Shown here: positions 1 through 8,338 of the stretch, one piece after another
Layout: each line of letters starts with the position of its first letter
Numbering within the stretch: position 1 is the first letter of the stretch
DNA from: Shewanella polaris
Lineage (GTDB): Bacteria > Pseudomonadota > Gammaproteobacteria > Enterobacterales > Shewanellaceae
Length of the DNA stretch: 64,000 bases
Direction: 5' to 3'
NCBI RefSeq assembly: GCF_006385555.1
Contig: NZ_CP041036.1
Coordinates: 3,348,001-3,412,000, forward strand
Translations under genes and position numbers: made by a program
The notes under the pieces: model-generated
What the model was told of the DNA's origin: nothing
Seen by the model: the letters and a program-made list of their open reading frames with translations, nothing else
Databases searched by the model: none

Positions 1-1512
1 GGCCGTTTCTTCTTTTAACATCTGTTTAAATAATTCTTTAGTGACAAGTTTGCCATTTGATAAGTTCTTGCCATGTTTGATCCACTGCCAAATAGAAGTG
101 CGAGATATTTCTGCCGTAGCAGCATCTTCCATCAATCCGTAAATCGGTACGCAACCATTACCTTGGATCCACGCTTCGATGTATTGCAAAGCAATACGGA
201 TATTCAAACGCATGCCTTCTTCAGTTCGCTCACCCTCACAAGGCTCAAGTAACTCACTGGCTAAAATAGGTGCATCAACATCACGAGTAATATGCAATTG
301 ATTTGTTCTGCCGCCGCCAATGTAATCATTAAAGATTTTCATTGCAGTATCAGCTAAACCAGGATGAGCAACCCAAGTACCATCGTGGCCATTGCGAGCT
401 TCCAACTCTTTATCGCCACGCACCTTTTGCAATACTAGCTCGTTAGTGGCTTCATCTTTAGCAGGAATAAATGCCGCCATGCCACCCATAGCTAATGCAC
501 CACGTTTATGACAAGTCTTAATCAGTAAGCGAGAATAGGCGCTTAAAAACTTGGTATCCATGGTCACTGCCTGACGATCAGGTAACACACGATCTGGATA
601 GTTTTTTAAGGTTTTGATGTAGCTGAAAATATAATCCCAACGGCCACAGTTCAATGCGACAATATTTGAACGAAGCTCATATAAGATTTCTTCCATTTCA
701 AATACTGCAGGCAAGGTTTCAATTAAACAGGTACATTTAATTGTGCCGGGCTCCAAACAAAAACGCTCTTCAGCAAAAGCAAACACTTTTGCCCACCAAC
801 GCGCTTCAAGATGGCTTTCTAACTTAGGAATATAAAAATAAGGTCCTGAATTCTTAGCTAACAATTGGCGATAGTTATGATAAAAATACATTGCGAAATC
901 AACTAAACCCCCAGGGATCGGTTGACCTTTGTATTCGATGTGCTTTTCAATGAGATGCAAACCACGAACACGAGCAATTAATACTGCAGGATCAGGGTTA
1001 AGTGAATAATGCTTACCTGTTTCTGGCGCTGTAAAATCAATATCACCGCGCACTGCATCACGAAGGTTAATTTGTCCTTCGACAATTTTCTGCCAACTCG
1101 GTGCCAAAGAATCTTCAAAATCAGCCATAAAGACTTTTACGTTGGCATTTAACGCATTGATAATCATTTTGCGATCAACTGGACCGGTAATTTCAACACG
1201 TCTGTCAGTTAAATCCGCAGGTATACCGCGAATGGTCCAATTACCATCTCGTATAGCGCGGGTTTCTGGTAAAAAATCAGGTAATTCGCCATTATCAATA
1301 CGAGCTTGTTTTTGCTTACGCTGCTTTAACAGCTTAGGCACTTCATCTGCAAACTTGGCACATAAAGAATCAAGGAAAGCCACTGCGCCATCATTAAACA
1401 CTTCATCTTGCCCATTAATAGCGGGGCCGATAAAGGTAAGATCGGTTTTAACCGAATCATCAGCATTTGCTGTGGACTTACTGTATTGAGCTACCAATTG
1501 TTCTGCCGTCAT
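1..1512 (-). CDS. aceB: Malate synthase A (partial, C-terminal end outside window)
   Basis: Glyoxylate-shunt enzyme that condenses glyoxylate and acetyl-CoA to malate in the cytoplasm. I translated the minus strand by hand: 504 codons stay open from an ATG at 1512 to the window edge, so the last few dozen residues (family length about 530-550) are missing. Family signatures seen are FMADFEDS at about residues 128-135 and HLIEKHIEYKGQPIPGGLVDF-type sequence near residue 190. RNGHDGTWVAHPGL, close to the catalytic C-terminal half, lies near residue 370. The start is supported by AAGGGAG about 8 bases upstream. Isocitrate lyase would be expected next, outside the window. The family assignment is firm; symbol aceB versus glcB follows from the A-type length and motifs. 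Confidence 0.95.
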   Translation of the reverse strand, partial: MTAEQLVAQYSKSTANADDSVKTDLTFIGPAINGQDEVFNDGAVAFLDSLCAKFADEVPKLLKQRKQKQARIDNGELPDFLPETRAIRDGNWTIRGIPADLTDRRVEITGPVDRKMIINALNANVKVFMADFEDSLAPSWQKIVEGQINLRDAVRGDIDFTAPETGKHYSLNPDPAVLIARVRGLHLIEKHIEYKGQPIPGGLVDFAMYFYHNYRQLLAKNSGPYFYIPKLESHLEARWWAKVFAFAEERFCLEPGTIKCTCLIETLPAVFEMEEILYELRSNIVALNCGRWDYIFSYIKTLKNYPDRVLPDRQAVTMDTKFLSAYSRLLIKTCHKRGALAMGGMAAFIPAKDEATNELVLQKVRGDKELEARNGHDGTWVAHPGLADTAMKIFNDYIGGGRTNQLHITRDVDAPILASELLEPCEGERTEEGMRLNIRIALQYIEAWIQGNGCVPIYGLMEDAATAEISRTSIWQWIKHGKNLSNGKLVTKELFKQMLKEETA

Positions 1513-2608
1513 AATAATGGCTCCCTTAATGCTGTCTGTTTTGATGCTAATTGTCTTGCTTCATTAATGAATTTTGTTATCAATTACTATTCGTCTCACT
1601 CTCATTTATCCGTAAAGCTTAATGTCTCTGCTTAAACAATGAATGCGTTTAATGAGTTCAAATAATCAGTTAACGATTGATACTCAAGTGAAGTTAACGG
1701 TTATCACCTAAAACTTTCAAATGTCTGTTTCGTACTAAAAACTAACCAAAAACGTTTGTAATTGCAACAGTTATCAGTTTACCAAATGACTCAAACACCA
1801 TTGATGACGATCACATAAATTGGTCGCACCAAGATAAGAATAAAACCATAGGCAATTGTAAAATAACAATAAAATATGAAACACCTTATTATAAAAAAAC
1901 GATAACTTAAATTCATCTTACCAATTTACCAACACATTAAAATGGTAAAAACAGTTGTAATAAAAAAACATATTGTAAACATAAGTTCACTAAACTTTGG
2001 TCTATATTATTGAATTAAACAATTTAATAACGTTTTGAGTTAACCTGCACGTAATCAATAAAACATCATAATAAACAGTAGATTAAGCAATCCCACCACA
2101 TAGCAATATTCAAACAACCGTTTAATTATTACGTTTACGTAAACGTTAAAAATATCGAGTGTTTTAATGATTAAAATACGAGTTACGTAGGCCGATCAAC
2201 AAGGTCATGTAAATTGGTTTATTTGAAAAAATAATTAAATTATTTTTCAAATAAACCAATAAATGTCATAAAGACCGACAATAAATGCGCCAAGAAGGTT
2301 TTTAGCATTAGCAACCCAGAGGCTAGGACGAGTGAGTCGTGCAGGAATGTTAAGCGGTTAGTTATGATAAATGAGATGAGGGTCATGAAGGACAACGCTA
2401 AGCCGACAGAGCAAGGGTTAACAAACTAAATACTCGCACAGATAAAGGCGGTGTTAGCAATTTTATTATTAAGTGTGCGCTTGTAACCTAGCATTGGCTT
2501 TATCATAGAAGCGACCTGCAATGTTACGGAAAAAATGTGGATGAATAATTTTAAAGCTCTAGCCTAAACAGACCATTTGATAAAATCATGCTTATTAGCC
2601 TTTATATA
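1513..2608. other. Long AT-rich intergenic region upstream of aceB
   Basis: About 1.1 kb without a convincing gene. It must hold the aceB promoter. It also holds an 18-bp perfect inverted repeat (listed separately) and a less AT-rich stretch at about 2290-2480 with no ORF and no recognised RNA fold. I see no tRNA, riboswitch or IS. Confidence 0.6.
2213..2260. repeat. 18-bp perfect inverted repeat with 12-base loop
   Basis: Left arm ATTGGTTTATTTGAAAAA (2213-2230) is the exact reverse complement of the right arm at 2243-2260. The loop is ATAATTAAATTA. No T-tract follows on either strand, so it is not an ordinary rho-independent terminator. It lies about 700 bases upstream of aceB and 430 bases past the end of the GGDEF gene. 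It could be a cruciform or hairpin, a residual end of a mobile element, or a fortuitous AT-rich palindrome. Confidence 0.8.
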
Positions 2609-2642
2609 ATAAAAAAGCCTAAACACGCGAATGCTTAGGCTT
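2609..2642 (-). terminator. Rho-independent terminator of the borosin/GGDEF operon
   Basis: AAGCCTAA (2615-2622) and TTAGGCTT (2635-2642) form an 8-bp stem. On the minus strand it is followed by a run of Ts (2610-2616). It sits 45 bases after the GGDEF gene stop. Confidence 0.8.
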
Positions 2643-2686
2643 GTCATGCCAGTTAAGCATTAACTCAACACAGACAATGAAGGGAA

Positions 2687-4435
2687 TTATTTTAACTCAT
2701 CGGTATAACAAGCAACGCAGTTACGCCCTATAGCCTTAGCATGATATAAGGCCATATCAGCACGATGAATTAAAGGATCGAGGCTTAAATCATCTTTACC
2801 AACGCTACTGACACCAATACTGACGGTAACGGTAAACTCATGTCCAGAAAAACGAGTATTAATGTTGGCGACAGCATTACGAACATATTCAGCAAATTCA
2901 GTTGCAACACACTCTGTTTGCTTAGGCATAAAAATAGCAAATTCTTCCCCACCCATTCTGGTAAAAATATCAGTCGGGTTCAGCATGTCACTGATCATAT
3001 TAGTCACTTTCTTTAATACCCAATCACCCGTTGCATGACCGTATTGATCATTAATATGTTTAAACAAGTCTAAGTCTAATAATAATACCGAAAATGGTTC
3101 ATCAAGAGTTTGGGTTTGAACAAACTGATTCTCGGCAATTTCTTGCCCTGCACGTCGATTAAGAATACCAGTTAATCCATCACGTTGAGCTTGTTTCATG
3201 AATTGATTACGTTGTAACCAAGCAGCTATCAGTAACAACAATAATCCAACAGACAAACCAACAAGCAAGGTAGAGAACATGACTGACGAACTTTTCTCTT
3301 TCATAAATAAATCTTTTTGCTTCATTAGCAGCTCATGATCTTGAATTAAGCTGGTATTTTCACGATTTTTTTCAACGCTATCAAAGCGAGCCATTTGATA
3401 GGCATTTTCTTTTACTTTTTGTTCATCAAGTAATTGCTTATCAAGTGCAGAAGCAACAACTTGAAACTGATATGCTTTATCAAACTGACCTCGCTTACCT
3501 GCAATTAAAGAAAGCACTTCATTAACACGCTTTTTTACCTGCATATTACTGGGCTTATTAGGTAAAGCATTAACCAATTGCGCAAACATTTCAGCTTGCT
3601 GAAAATCATCTAAATGAAAATAAATAACGCTCAAATAAGATTGTATTTCGTTAATTTCGACTTCAAATTTAAACTTTTGATAGCGCTCTAAAGCAACAAG
3701 ATAAAATGGTTCAGCTTCAGCATATAACCCTTTATCAAACAGCACATTACCATGTCCTTTGATAGACATAATTTCTATCAATGGAAAACCATTATCTTTA
3801 CAATAAAGTTGTGTATCTTTGAACAATGTTTCTGCTTGGTCAAAATGAGTTAACTTTAAATGAGCCACGGCGTGGTACAACATCAAATAACATTGATATT
3901 TAGGGTCTTTGCCTTGATTTAAATTCAATGATAATTGTGCAATCCGTAGTATCTCATCATAAGCACCAAGCTCTAAATACACATTCATTAAACGACTGTA
4001 TGACTGTATTTTTATTCTAGGATCTTGGTAATTATCGATACGAGCAAGATTTTTTTCTAAAAGAGAAAAGGCTTCTTGATAGTTACTCAGTCCTATATTT
4101 GCGGTAATTTTAAATAAATAAATATTTGTCAACAGCTCCCCTCTAGGATTGAACGACAACGCTTTATTTAACACTTCATCCGCTTTAGCAAAGTCACCTA
4201 AATAAATATATTTGGCACTTATTAACCCATAGAGACGACTATGTTGTTGTGGGGTTAATGATAATTCTGAGGATAATATAGTATCAATTTTATCAATGGC
4301 AATATTGATATCTGTCTGCAATGACCGTTCAATAGAATCTAATTCGTTATCATAATCGGTGCTATCAGCATTCACCGCAAAGCTTAAAAACAGTGCGATG
4401 ATAACAGAGTACAATATTTTTGAGGACAACTTCAT
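2687..4435 (-). CDS. TPR-GGDEF diguanylate cyclase coupled to the borosin precursor
   Basis: Predicted membrane enzyme that makes c-di-GMP from two GTP. In order it has an N-terminal signal peptide or anchor (residues 1-23), a long helical TPR-like sensor region (about 30-330, with [A/L]xxYxEAxxxL-type repeats), a coiled stretch, one membrane segment at about 385-409 and a C-terminal GGDEF domain (about 420-582). The active motif is GGEEF, preceded by FTRM; the catalytic site looks intact. The product-inhibition I-site (RxxD before GGEEF) reads NPTD, so feedback inhibition is probably absent. The TPR part is predicted periplasmic or extracytoplasmic. The ATG shares one base with the precursor stop (TAATG at 4437-4433), so translation is likely coupled to the upstream RiPP precursor. 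Family call is secure; a role in sensing or controlling the peptide is inference. Confidence 0.93.
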   Translation of the reverse strand: MKLSSKILYSVIIALFLSFAVNADSTDYDNELDSIERSLQTDINIAIDKIDTILSSELSLTPQQHSRLYGLISAKYIYLGDFAKADEVLNKALSFNPRGELLTNIYLFKITANIGLSNYQEAFSLLEKNLARIDNYQDPRIKIQSYSRLMNVYLELGAYDEILRIAQLSLNLNQGKDPKYQCYLMLYHAVAHLKLTHFDQAETLFKDTQLYCKDNGFPLIEIMSIKGHGNVLFDKGLYAEAEPFYLVALERYQKFKFEVEINEIQSYLSVIYFHLDDFQQAEMFAQLVNALPNKPSNMQVKKRVNEVLSLIAGKRGQFDKAYQFQVVASALDKQLLDEQKVKENAYQMARFDSVEKNRENTSLIQDHELLMKQKDLFMKEKSSSVMFSTLLVGLSVGLLLLLIAAWLQRNQFMKQAQRDGLTGILNRRAGQEIAENQFVQTQTLDEPFSVLLLDLDLFKHINDQYGHATGDWVLKKVTNMISDMLNPTDIFTRMGGEEFAIFMPKQTECVATEFAEYVRNAVANINTRFSGHEFTVTVSIGVSSVGKDDLSLDPLIHRADMALYHAKAIGRNCVACYTDELK

Positions 4436-4647
4436 TATTCCGTGGGGTTTACTACAAGCAAATACATGGACATTTCTTTATCACCTGACAACTTGCTAAC
4501 TTGTGCTTTATCTCCAGACATTACAGCTTCAATTTCTTCTTTTGTTAATCCATTCGCCTTCATAATGCCACGAGGATCAAGCTTATAAGCTTCCAATAAA
4601 GCAGCATTAGTCCCAAGCTGAGTAAAGAATTTATTCATATTTGACAT
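4435..4647 (-). CDS. SonA-like split-borosin precursor peptide
   Basis: A 70-residue peptide, with no signal sequence, that I recognise as a homologue of SonA, the substrate of the split borosin N-methyltransferase SonM of Shewanella oneidensis. As I remember SonA, the two align without gaps: FFTQLG at 7-12, YK at 21-22, GLT at 33-35, AVM.GD at 41-46 and LSGD at 53-56. Residues 1 to about 55 would be the helical borosin-binding domain, related to the LigA fold. The C-terminal tail MSMYLLVVNPTE (59-70) would be the core. SonA is methylated at backbone positions 63 and 65, which correspond to Leu63 and Val65 here. AAGG lies 9 bases before the ATG. The methyltransferase gene lies upstream and a GGDEF gene overlaps the stop. 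An automatic annotation would probably read LigA-like or hypothetical. Confidence 0.85.
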   Translation of the reverse strand: MSNMNKFFTQLGTNAALLEAYKLDPRGIMKANGLTKEEIEAVMSGDKAQVSKLSGDKEMSMYLLVVNPTE

Positions 4648-4913
4648 ATGGTGACCTTTTTATTTTTCAAATTATATTGCTAATGGATAAGCAAAATTTA
4701 CATCTATTTTTTAGCCATCTTTAACGTTACTGGATAATAGAGCCTGCCAAAGTAGCGTCTCAGTTAAACCATCTTAAAATAGCATGATTATATATCACAA
4801 GTCATTGTTACATAAAATATTTACATTTTTTTGACGATATTGAATTAAACTAATGTAACATCATTATCACACAATCACCGCCCCCTCATCAGCAGCTTGT
4901 TTAATAAAATTAC
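4648..4913 (-). promoter_or_regulatory. Candidate promoter and inverted repeat between methyltransferase and precursor
   Basis: A 266-base gap separates two genes of the same direction. On the plus strand TGTTACAT (4806-4813) and ATGTAACA (4853-4860) are perfect inverted copies, 39 bases apart. On the minus strand a TATAAT (4788-4793) lies downstream of them, without a good -35. This suggests the precursor has its own transcript, as is common where a RiPP precursor is needed in excess over its enzyme. The inference rests on pattern only. Confidence 0.4.
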
Positions 4914-5750
4914 TTAGCCAATATCTAAAGCTGTTATGCCTAACTTGGCCAATACTTCATCATTAAGAGTCATCTTACTCGCAGGAGGGATTAATAATGT
5001 GCTAATCATCGTTAATCTAGCATCTGGTAACGCGGATAGCGTCATACTTTCTATAATGGGTGATTGGAAAGGTAAATTTGCCGCTTCATATATAATGACG
5101 TCATGATTAAGCGGATACCATTGATTTAAATGTTCAACCAAAATCTGCAATTTATCTGTAGTAGTGCTAAATTGAGTCAAGGTATGTTCACCCGCAAGAG
5201 CTATCTGCCATAGTAAAAGGTGCGTAGTCGGATCTGGCACATGGTTATAAAGCATGAACTGCGTAGCCTCAAAGCTTTGGTGACCACGATTTCCAGGATC
5301 AATGCCTAAATCAGCCCACAAACAAGCTTCCGCAGAAATACCCGGTAACATACTAGCGCCAAAACCTTCACCGAGAGCTTGTTTAATGGATAAATGCCCT
5401 ACACAAGCAAATACACCAGGATGACCATATAAAGCGCATACAACTAACTTGCCGAGGCGGACTTCGTCTAAGATAACATCCACCATTTCGGCATAAGTAT
5501 CACGACGATTTTTGACCTCATCTTTTTGAGCATAATAAGGTTGAAGTGAACGGACATCAGCATTGAGAGACTTAAGCCAGCGTACACAAAATCCATCAGG
5601 CACGAGTGAAAACACCACATCAGCATGCTCAATATAGCTCAAACTCAATGCACCGATTTGTCCGGCAAGTTGTAATCCAGTGCCAACACAAACAAGATTG
5701 CCTTTCTTTGGGCTAGTTAATATTGTGTTCTGTGATTGCTCAATCGTCAT
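4914..5750 (-). CDS. SonM-like borosin peptide alpha-N-methyltransferase
   Basis: SAM-dependent enzyme of the tetrapyrrole methylase (precorrin) fold that N-methylates peptide backbone amides of a separate precursor. The N-terminal glycine-rich strand-loop LVCVGTGLQLAGQI (about 19-32) is followed by VKNRRDTYAEMV, YGHPGVFACVGH and the SAM-site segment PGISAEACLWADLGIDPGNRGHQSFEA. These agree closely with SonM of Shewanella oneidensis as I recall it, over nearly the whole length. The chain is 278 residues, with about 15 extra N-terminal residues relative to SonM. A generic pipeline would call it tetrapyrrole methylase. The neighbours exclude cobalamin synthesis: the next gene is a SonA-like precursor, not a cob/cbi gene. 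No strong Shine-Dalgarno sequence is visible, so the start could lie slightly downstream. Confidence 0.9.
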   Translation of the reverse strand: MTIEQSQNTILTSPKKGNLVCVGTGLQLAGQIGALSLSYIEHADVVFSLVPDGFCVRWLKSLNADVRSLQPYYAQKDEVKNRRDTYAEMVDVILDEVRLGKLVVCALYGHPGVFACVGHLSIKQALGEGFGASMLPGISAEACLWADLGIDPGNRGHQSFEATQFMLYNHVPDPTTHLLLWQIALAGEHTLTQFSTTTDKLQILVEHLNQWYPLNHDVIIYEAANLPFQSPIIESMTLSALPDARLTMISTLLIPPASKMTLNDEVLAKLGITALDIG

Positions 5751-6084
5751 CGTGGTTTCTTATGTTGTAATCATTACTGTTTAAAATAAAGCATATGTTC
5801 AAATAATCAACAGCTTACGCCATTTAGTACTTGATATTTATAAGTTTTAGTTCGAGCGTTTAAATCAAACAATTGAATATCATCACATTTGAACTACATC
5901 ATACCAACATTATTTATACAAGGTTGAATAAAGTTCAAAGTTTTCGATAAATATATTTGTCACACTAAAATGGAACTTAGCACGTTAAATTGACTCAAAA
6001 TCACAACATATTCTCATAGCCCCTTGTCAGAATGGGGACAGCTTGGGTATGATGACCGACAGAATTTAGGAACTAGCGCAGACA
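5751..6084. other. Divergent intergenic region between methyltransferase and bamE
   Basis: 334 bases with no gene. It holds the bamE promoter (6024-6053) and presumably that of the borosin operon, for which I found no clear -35/-10 pair. The stretch 5820-5960 is AT-rich. Confidence 0.6.
6024..6053 (+). promoter_or_regulatory. sigma-70 promoter of bamE
   Basis: TTGTCA (6024-6029), an 18-base spacer, then TATGAT (6048-6053). It is placed about 30 bases before the bamE start codon. Confidence 0.55.
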
Positions 6085-6588
6085 ATGATAAACAAAAAAC
6101 AACGTCTTACCCTTGTAAGCGCAGTAGCGCTTACATTATCTCTTAGCGGATGCAGTGTTTTTGATTGGTTGATTTACAAGCCAGATGTGCCGCAAGGCAA
6201 TTACATGGAAACACAGCAAGTCGACAAACTTCGTATAGACATGACCAAAGAACAAGCTGAATATATTTTAGGCCGCCCAGTATTGCGCGACAGCTTCTCA
6301 GATGACACTTGGTACTATGTATACCATTTCAAAAGTGGTCGAGATGCCAGTATTACGCATAAAGAATTAATCATTCACTTTGATGGAGACAAAATTTCGA
6401 GTGTTGTTGGAGATTATGATCTCAGCCCGGAATTTAATACTCCACTTGAAGAAAGTTCATTACCATCGGTGAACGAGCCTGAAGTTAAACCGCTTTTACC
6501 TGAAATTCGCCCCGACAGTAAACCTTTGGTTGAAGAGTTACGTCCAGAGTTAAACATTCAAGCTGAACAAAATAATGAATCAACATAA
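6085..6588 (+). CDS. bamE: Outer-membrane assembly lipoprotein BamE (SmpA/OmlA)
   Basis: Subunit of the BAM complex that inserts beta-barrel proteins into the outer membrane. The signal peptide ends in a lipobox LSGC, with the lipid-bearing Cys near residue 23. The conserved SmpA/OmlA domain follows, with QVDKLRIDMTKEQAEYILGRP and DTWYYVYHF. At 167 residues it is longer than E. coli BamE (113) because of a Pro/Glu-rich tail (about 125-167), probably unstructured in the periplasm. It is convergent with rnfH-ratA, the usual gammaproteobacterial arrangement next to smpB. Confidence 0.95.
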   Translation: MINKKQRLTLVSAVALTLSLSGCSVFDWLIYKPDVPQGNYMETQQVDKLRIDMTKEQAEYILGRPVLRDSFSDDTWYYVYHFKSGRDASITHKELIIHFDGDKISSVVGDYDLSPEFNTPLEESSLPSVNEPEVKPLLPEIRPDSKPLVEELRPELNIQAEQNNEST

Positions 6589-6655
6589 ATCACACAATAA
6601 CATGTGATTTATGTGAATAAAAAAGCAGGACCTCTCACGAGAATCCTGCTTTTTT
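6587..6655 (+). terminator. Bidirectional terminator between bamE and rnfH
   Basis: A small hairpin, AAATCACA (6587-6594) with TGTGATTT (6603-6610), is followed by a strong one: AAAAAGCAGGA (about 6620-6630) with TCCTGCTTTTT (6644-6654), with T/A tracts on both sides. It serves both convergent genes. Confidence 0.88.
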
Positions 6656-6701
6656 GCTATATAACCACCAAAAACTTAACCTTTCGTCTTACGAATTGAG
6701 G

Positions 6702-7037
6702 TTAATTAACTTTAGCACCAGTAATTTTATTAATGCGGCCTTCATCTTTGGCTTTTTCAGCACGCTTGCGACGCACATCTTTAGGGTCGGCAATTAACGG
6801 TCGATAAATTTCAACTCGTTGCCCAGGTACAAGAACCTCATCATGTTTAACCTGACGGCTAAATACCCCAAGCTTAACCTTTTCAAGATTAATCTCAGGA
6901 AAAAACTTAACCATATCACTTTGCTTAACCGCTTCAATAAATGTGGTTCCCGGCGACACCATCACCGAAATAATCTTTTGCTGTTTAGGCAATGCGTAAA
7001 TGACATCTACCGAGAATTTTTCTGTTTCATTCGTCAC
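6702..7037 (-). CDS. rnfH: RnfH/RatB ubiquitin-fold family protein
   Basis: Small beta-grasp protein of the RnfH (UPF0125, formerly RatB/YfjF) family; its biochemical role is not well established. It has 111 residues versus about 96 in E. coli. The family segment GTTFIEAVKQS...FPEI is followed by VKLGVFSR and PGQRVEIYRPL, with a basic C-terminal tail. The start is GTG at 7037, overlapping the ratA stop (7027) in another frame; AAGGTG lies upstream inside ratA. The pairing with ratA is the conserved toxin-antitoxin-like gene pair of E. coli, but an antitoxin function has not been supported well. Confidence 0.93.
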   Translation of the reverse strand: MTNETEKFSVDVIYALPKQQKIISVMVSPGTTFIEAVKQSDMVKFFPEINLEKVKLGVFSRQVKHDEVLVPGQRVEIYRPLIADPKDVRRKRAEKAKDEGRINKITGAKVN

Positions 7038-7464
7038 GATAAATCACCTTTGCTCTGTCAGTAAATGCCATCACCATCGACGACATTAACTCTCTAAATA
7101 CTTTACCAAACGCCATATCAACGAGCACGTTTGAAAATTCAAAATCTAAATCAAATTCAACTTTACAAGCATCTTCGGTCAGTTCAGTAAACTTCCATAA
7201 GCCGTGCATATACTTAAACGGGCCATTTTCTAGTTCAAGGGTAATCGATTTAGCTTCAATCACTTGGTTACGTGTAGTAAACGTTTTACTGATCCCCGCT
7301 TTACTAACATCAACCGAGGCCAACATGGTTTCACCATCAAATTCAAGTACCTTCCCGCCGACACAACCCGGTAAAAAAGCATGATATGACTCAACATCAT
7401 TGACTAAATCATACATCTGTAAGGCACTAAATCTAACCAGTACATTCTTGGAAATTTTGGGCAT
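7027..7464 (-). CDS. ratA: RatA/COQ10-type START-domain protein
   Basis: Polyketide cyclase/START-fold protein of the RatA family (E. coli YfjG). It is proposed to act on 70S subunit association and is also related to coenzyme-Q binding COQ10. The 145 residues contain the signatures VNDVESYHAFLPGC (about 22-35), TRNQV and GPFKYMHGLWKF, as well as DFEFSN. It lies first in the ratA-rnfH pair and is divergent from smpB. Confidence 0.94.
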   Translation of the reverse strand: MPKISKNVLVRFSALQMYDLVNDVESYHAFLPGCVGGKVLEFDGETMLASVDVSKAGISKTFTTRNQVIEAKSITLELENGPFKYMHGLWKFTELTEDACKVEFDLDFEFSNVLVDMAFGKVFRELMSSMVMAFTDRAKVIYRDE

Positions 7465-7701
7465 CTGACATCACTATCCTTAATACAATAGTTCGATTTT
7501 ATCACGTTAAATAAAAAAGGCATCTTAGAGAGTGGTTAAATCTCGTTGGAAATAACACAATCACCAAGAAACTGGGTATAATCGTTGTAATATCATAAAT
7601 CTCCCCCATATCTCTTATATATTAGAGTTTATCAAATGGGCTCACTGCGGGTTGTCCAGCACCATCCTTCGGTCAACAACGACAATCAGAACGGTAATAA
7701 A

Positions 7702-8193
7702 ATGGTAAAAAAGAAATCAACAAAAAATTCCTCAGCGAGCATTGCACGCAATAAACGTGCAACTTTTGAATTCCGCATCGAAGAAAAAGTCGAAGCAGGA
7801 TTACAACTTATGGGTTGGGAAGTTAAGTCCATCCGCATGGGAAAAGTCAACTTATCTGACTGTTACGTCTATATTAAAGAAGGCGAAGCCTTTATGCATG
7901 GTTGTACTATTCAACCGCTTAATACTGCTTCTACCCATGTAATATGTGACCCAGTCAGAACTAAAAAATTGCTGTTAAAGCGCAAAGAAATTGACAAACT
8001 TGCCGGCCTAATTGAACGCCAAGGCTACACCTTAGTGCCATTATCAATGTACTGGCGTAAAGGTGCTTGGGTAAAAGTTGAAATTGGTTTAGGTAAAGGT
8101 AAAAAAGATCACGACAAACGTGAAGACACCAAAGAACGCGAATGGAAAATTGAAAAAGCTCGCGTAATGAAAAAAGACAAAGAAAGTGCTTAA
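7702..8193 (+). CDS. smpB: SsrA-binding protein SmpB
   Basis: Binds tmRNA and delivers it to stalled ribosomes in trans-translation. The chosen start at 7702 gives 163 residues beginning MVKKKS, the normal family length. An upstream in-frame ATG at 7636 would add 22 residues unlike the family. Signatures are [31 protein letters not shown] and [22 protein letters not shown], with the basic C-terminal tail. The tmRNA gene follows 145 bases downstream, so partner protein and RNA are adjacent. The Shine-Dalgarno sequence is weak. A 10-bp inverted repeat (TAGACCTTTG 8203-8212 / CAAAGGTCTA 8244-8253) lies just after the stop. Confidence 0.96.
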   Translation: MVKKKSTKNSSASIARNKRATFEFRIEEKVEAGLQLMGWEVKSIRMGKVNLSDCYVYIKEGEAFMHGCTIQPLNTASTHVICDPVRTKKLLLKRKEIDKLAGLIERQGYTLVPLSMYWRKGAWVKVEIGLGKGKKDHDKREDTKEREWKIEKARVMKKDKESA

Positions 8194-8322
8194 TCTCGTT
8201 AATAGACCTTTGAAGCCAATAGTGCCTATAAGTCTTTAACCAACAAAGGTCTATAATGAACAGATAGTGAACAAACGATTATAATTTGTTAATGTCCGCT
8301 AGGTATTCACCTAACAACACGT

Positions 8323-8328
8323 TATAAT
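8323..8328 (+). promoter_or_regulatory. -10 element of ssrA
   Basis: A perfect TATAAT lies 11 bases before the mature tmRNA 5' end. I see no matching -35 hexamer at the usual distance. Confidence 0.6.
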
Positions 8329-8338
8329 TGCGTCAATT

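Noticed and set aside
2290..2480. Possible CsrB/CsrC-like regulatory RNA
   Set aside because: A few GGA triplets occur (near 2322, 2342, 2388), but far fewer than CsrB/C-type RNAs carry. There are no regular hairpins and no terminator on the plus strand.
4435..4647. LigA (protocatechuate 4,5-dioxygenase small subunit)
   Set aside because: The helical part resembles the LigA fold, but there is no LigB gene and the neighbour is a SonM-like methyltransferase; the borosin precursor explains it better.
4914..5750. Cobalamin or siroheme methyltransferase
   Set aside because: Same fold, but the sequence is SonM-like throughout and no tetrapyrrole gene is adjacent.
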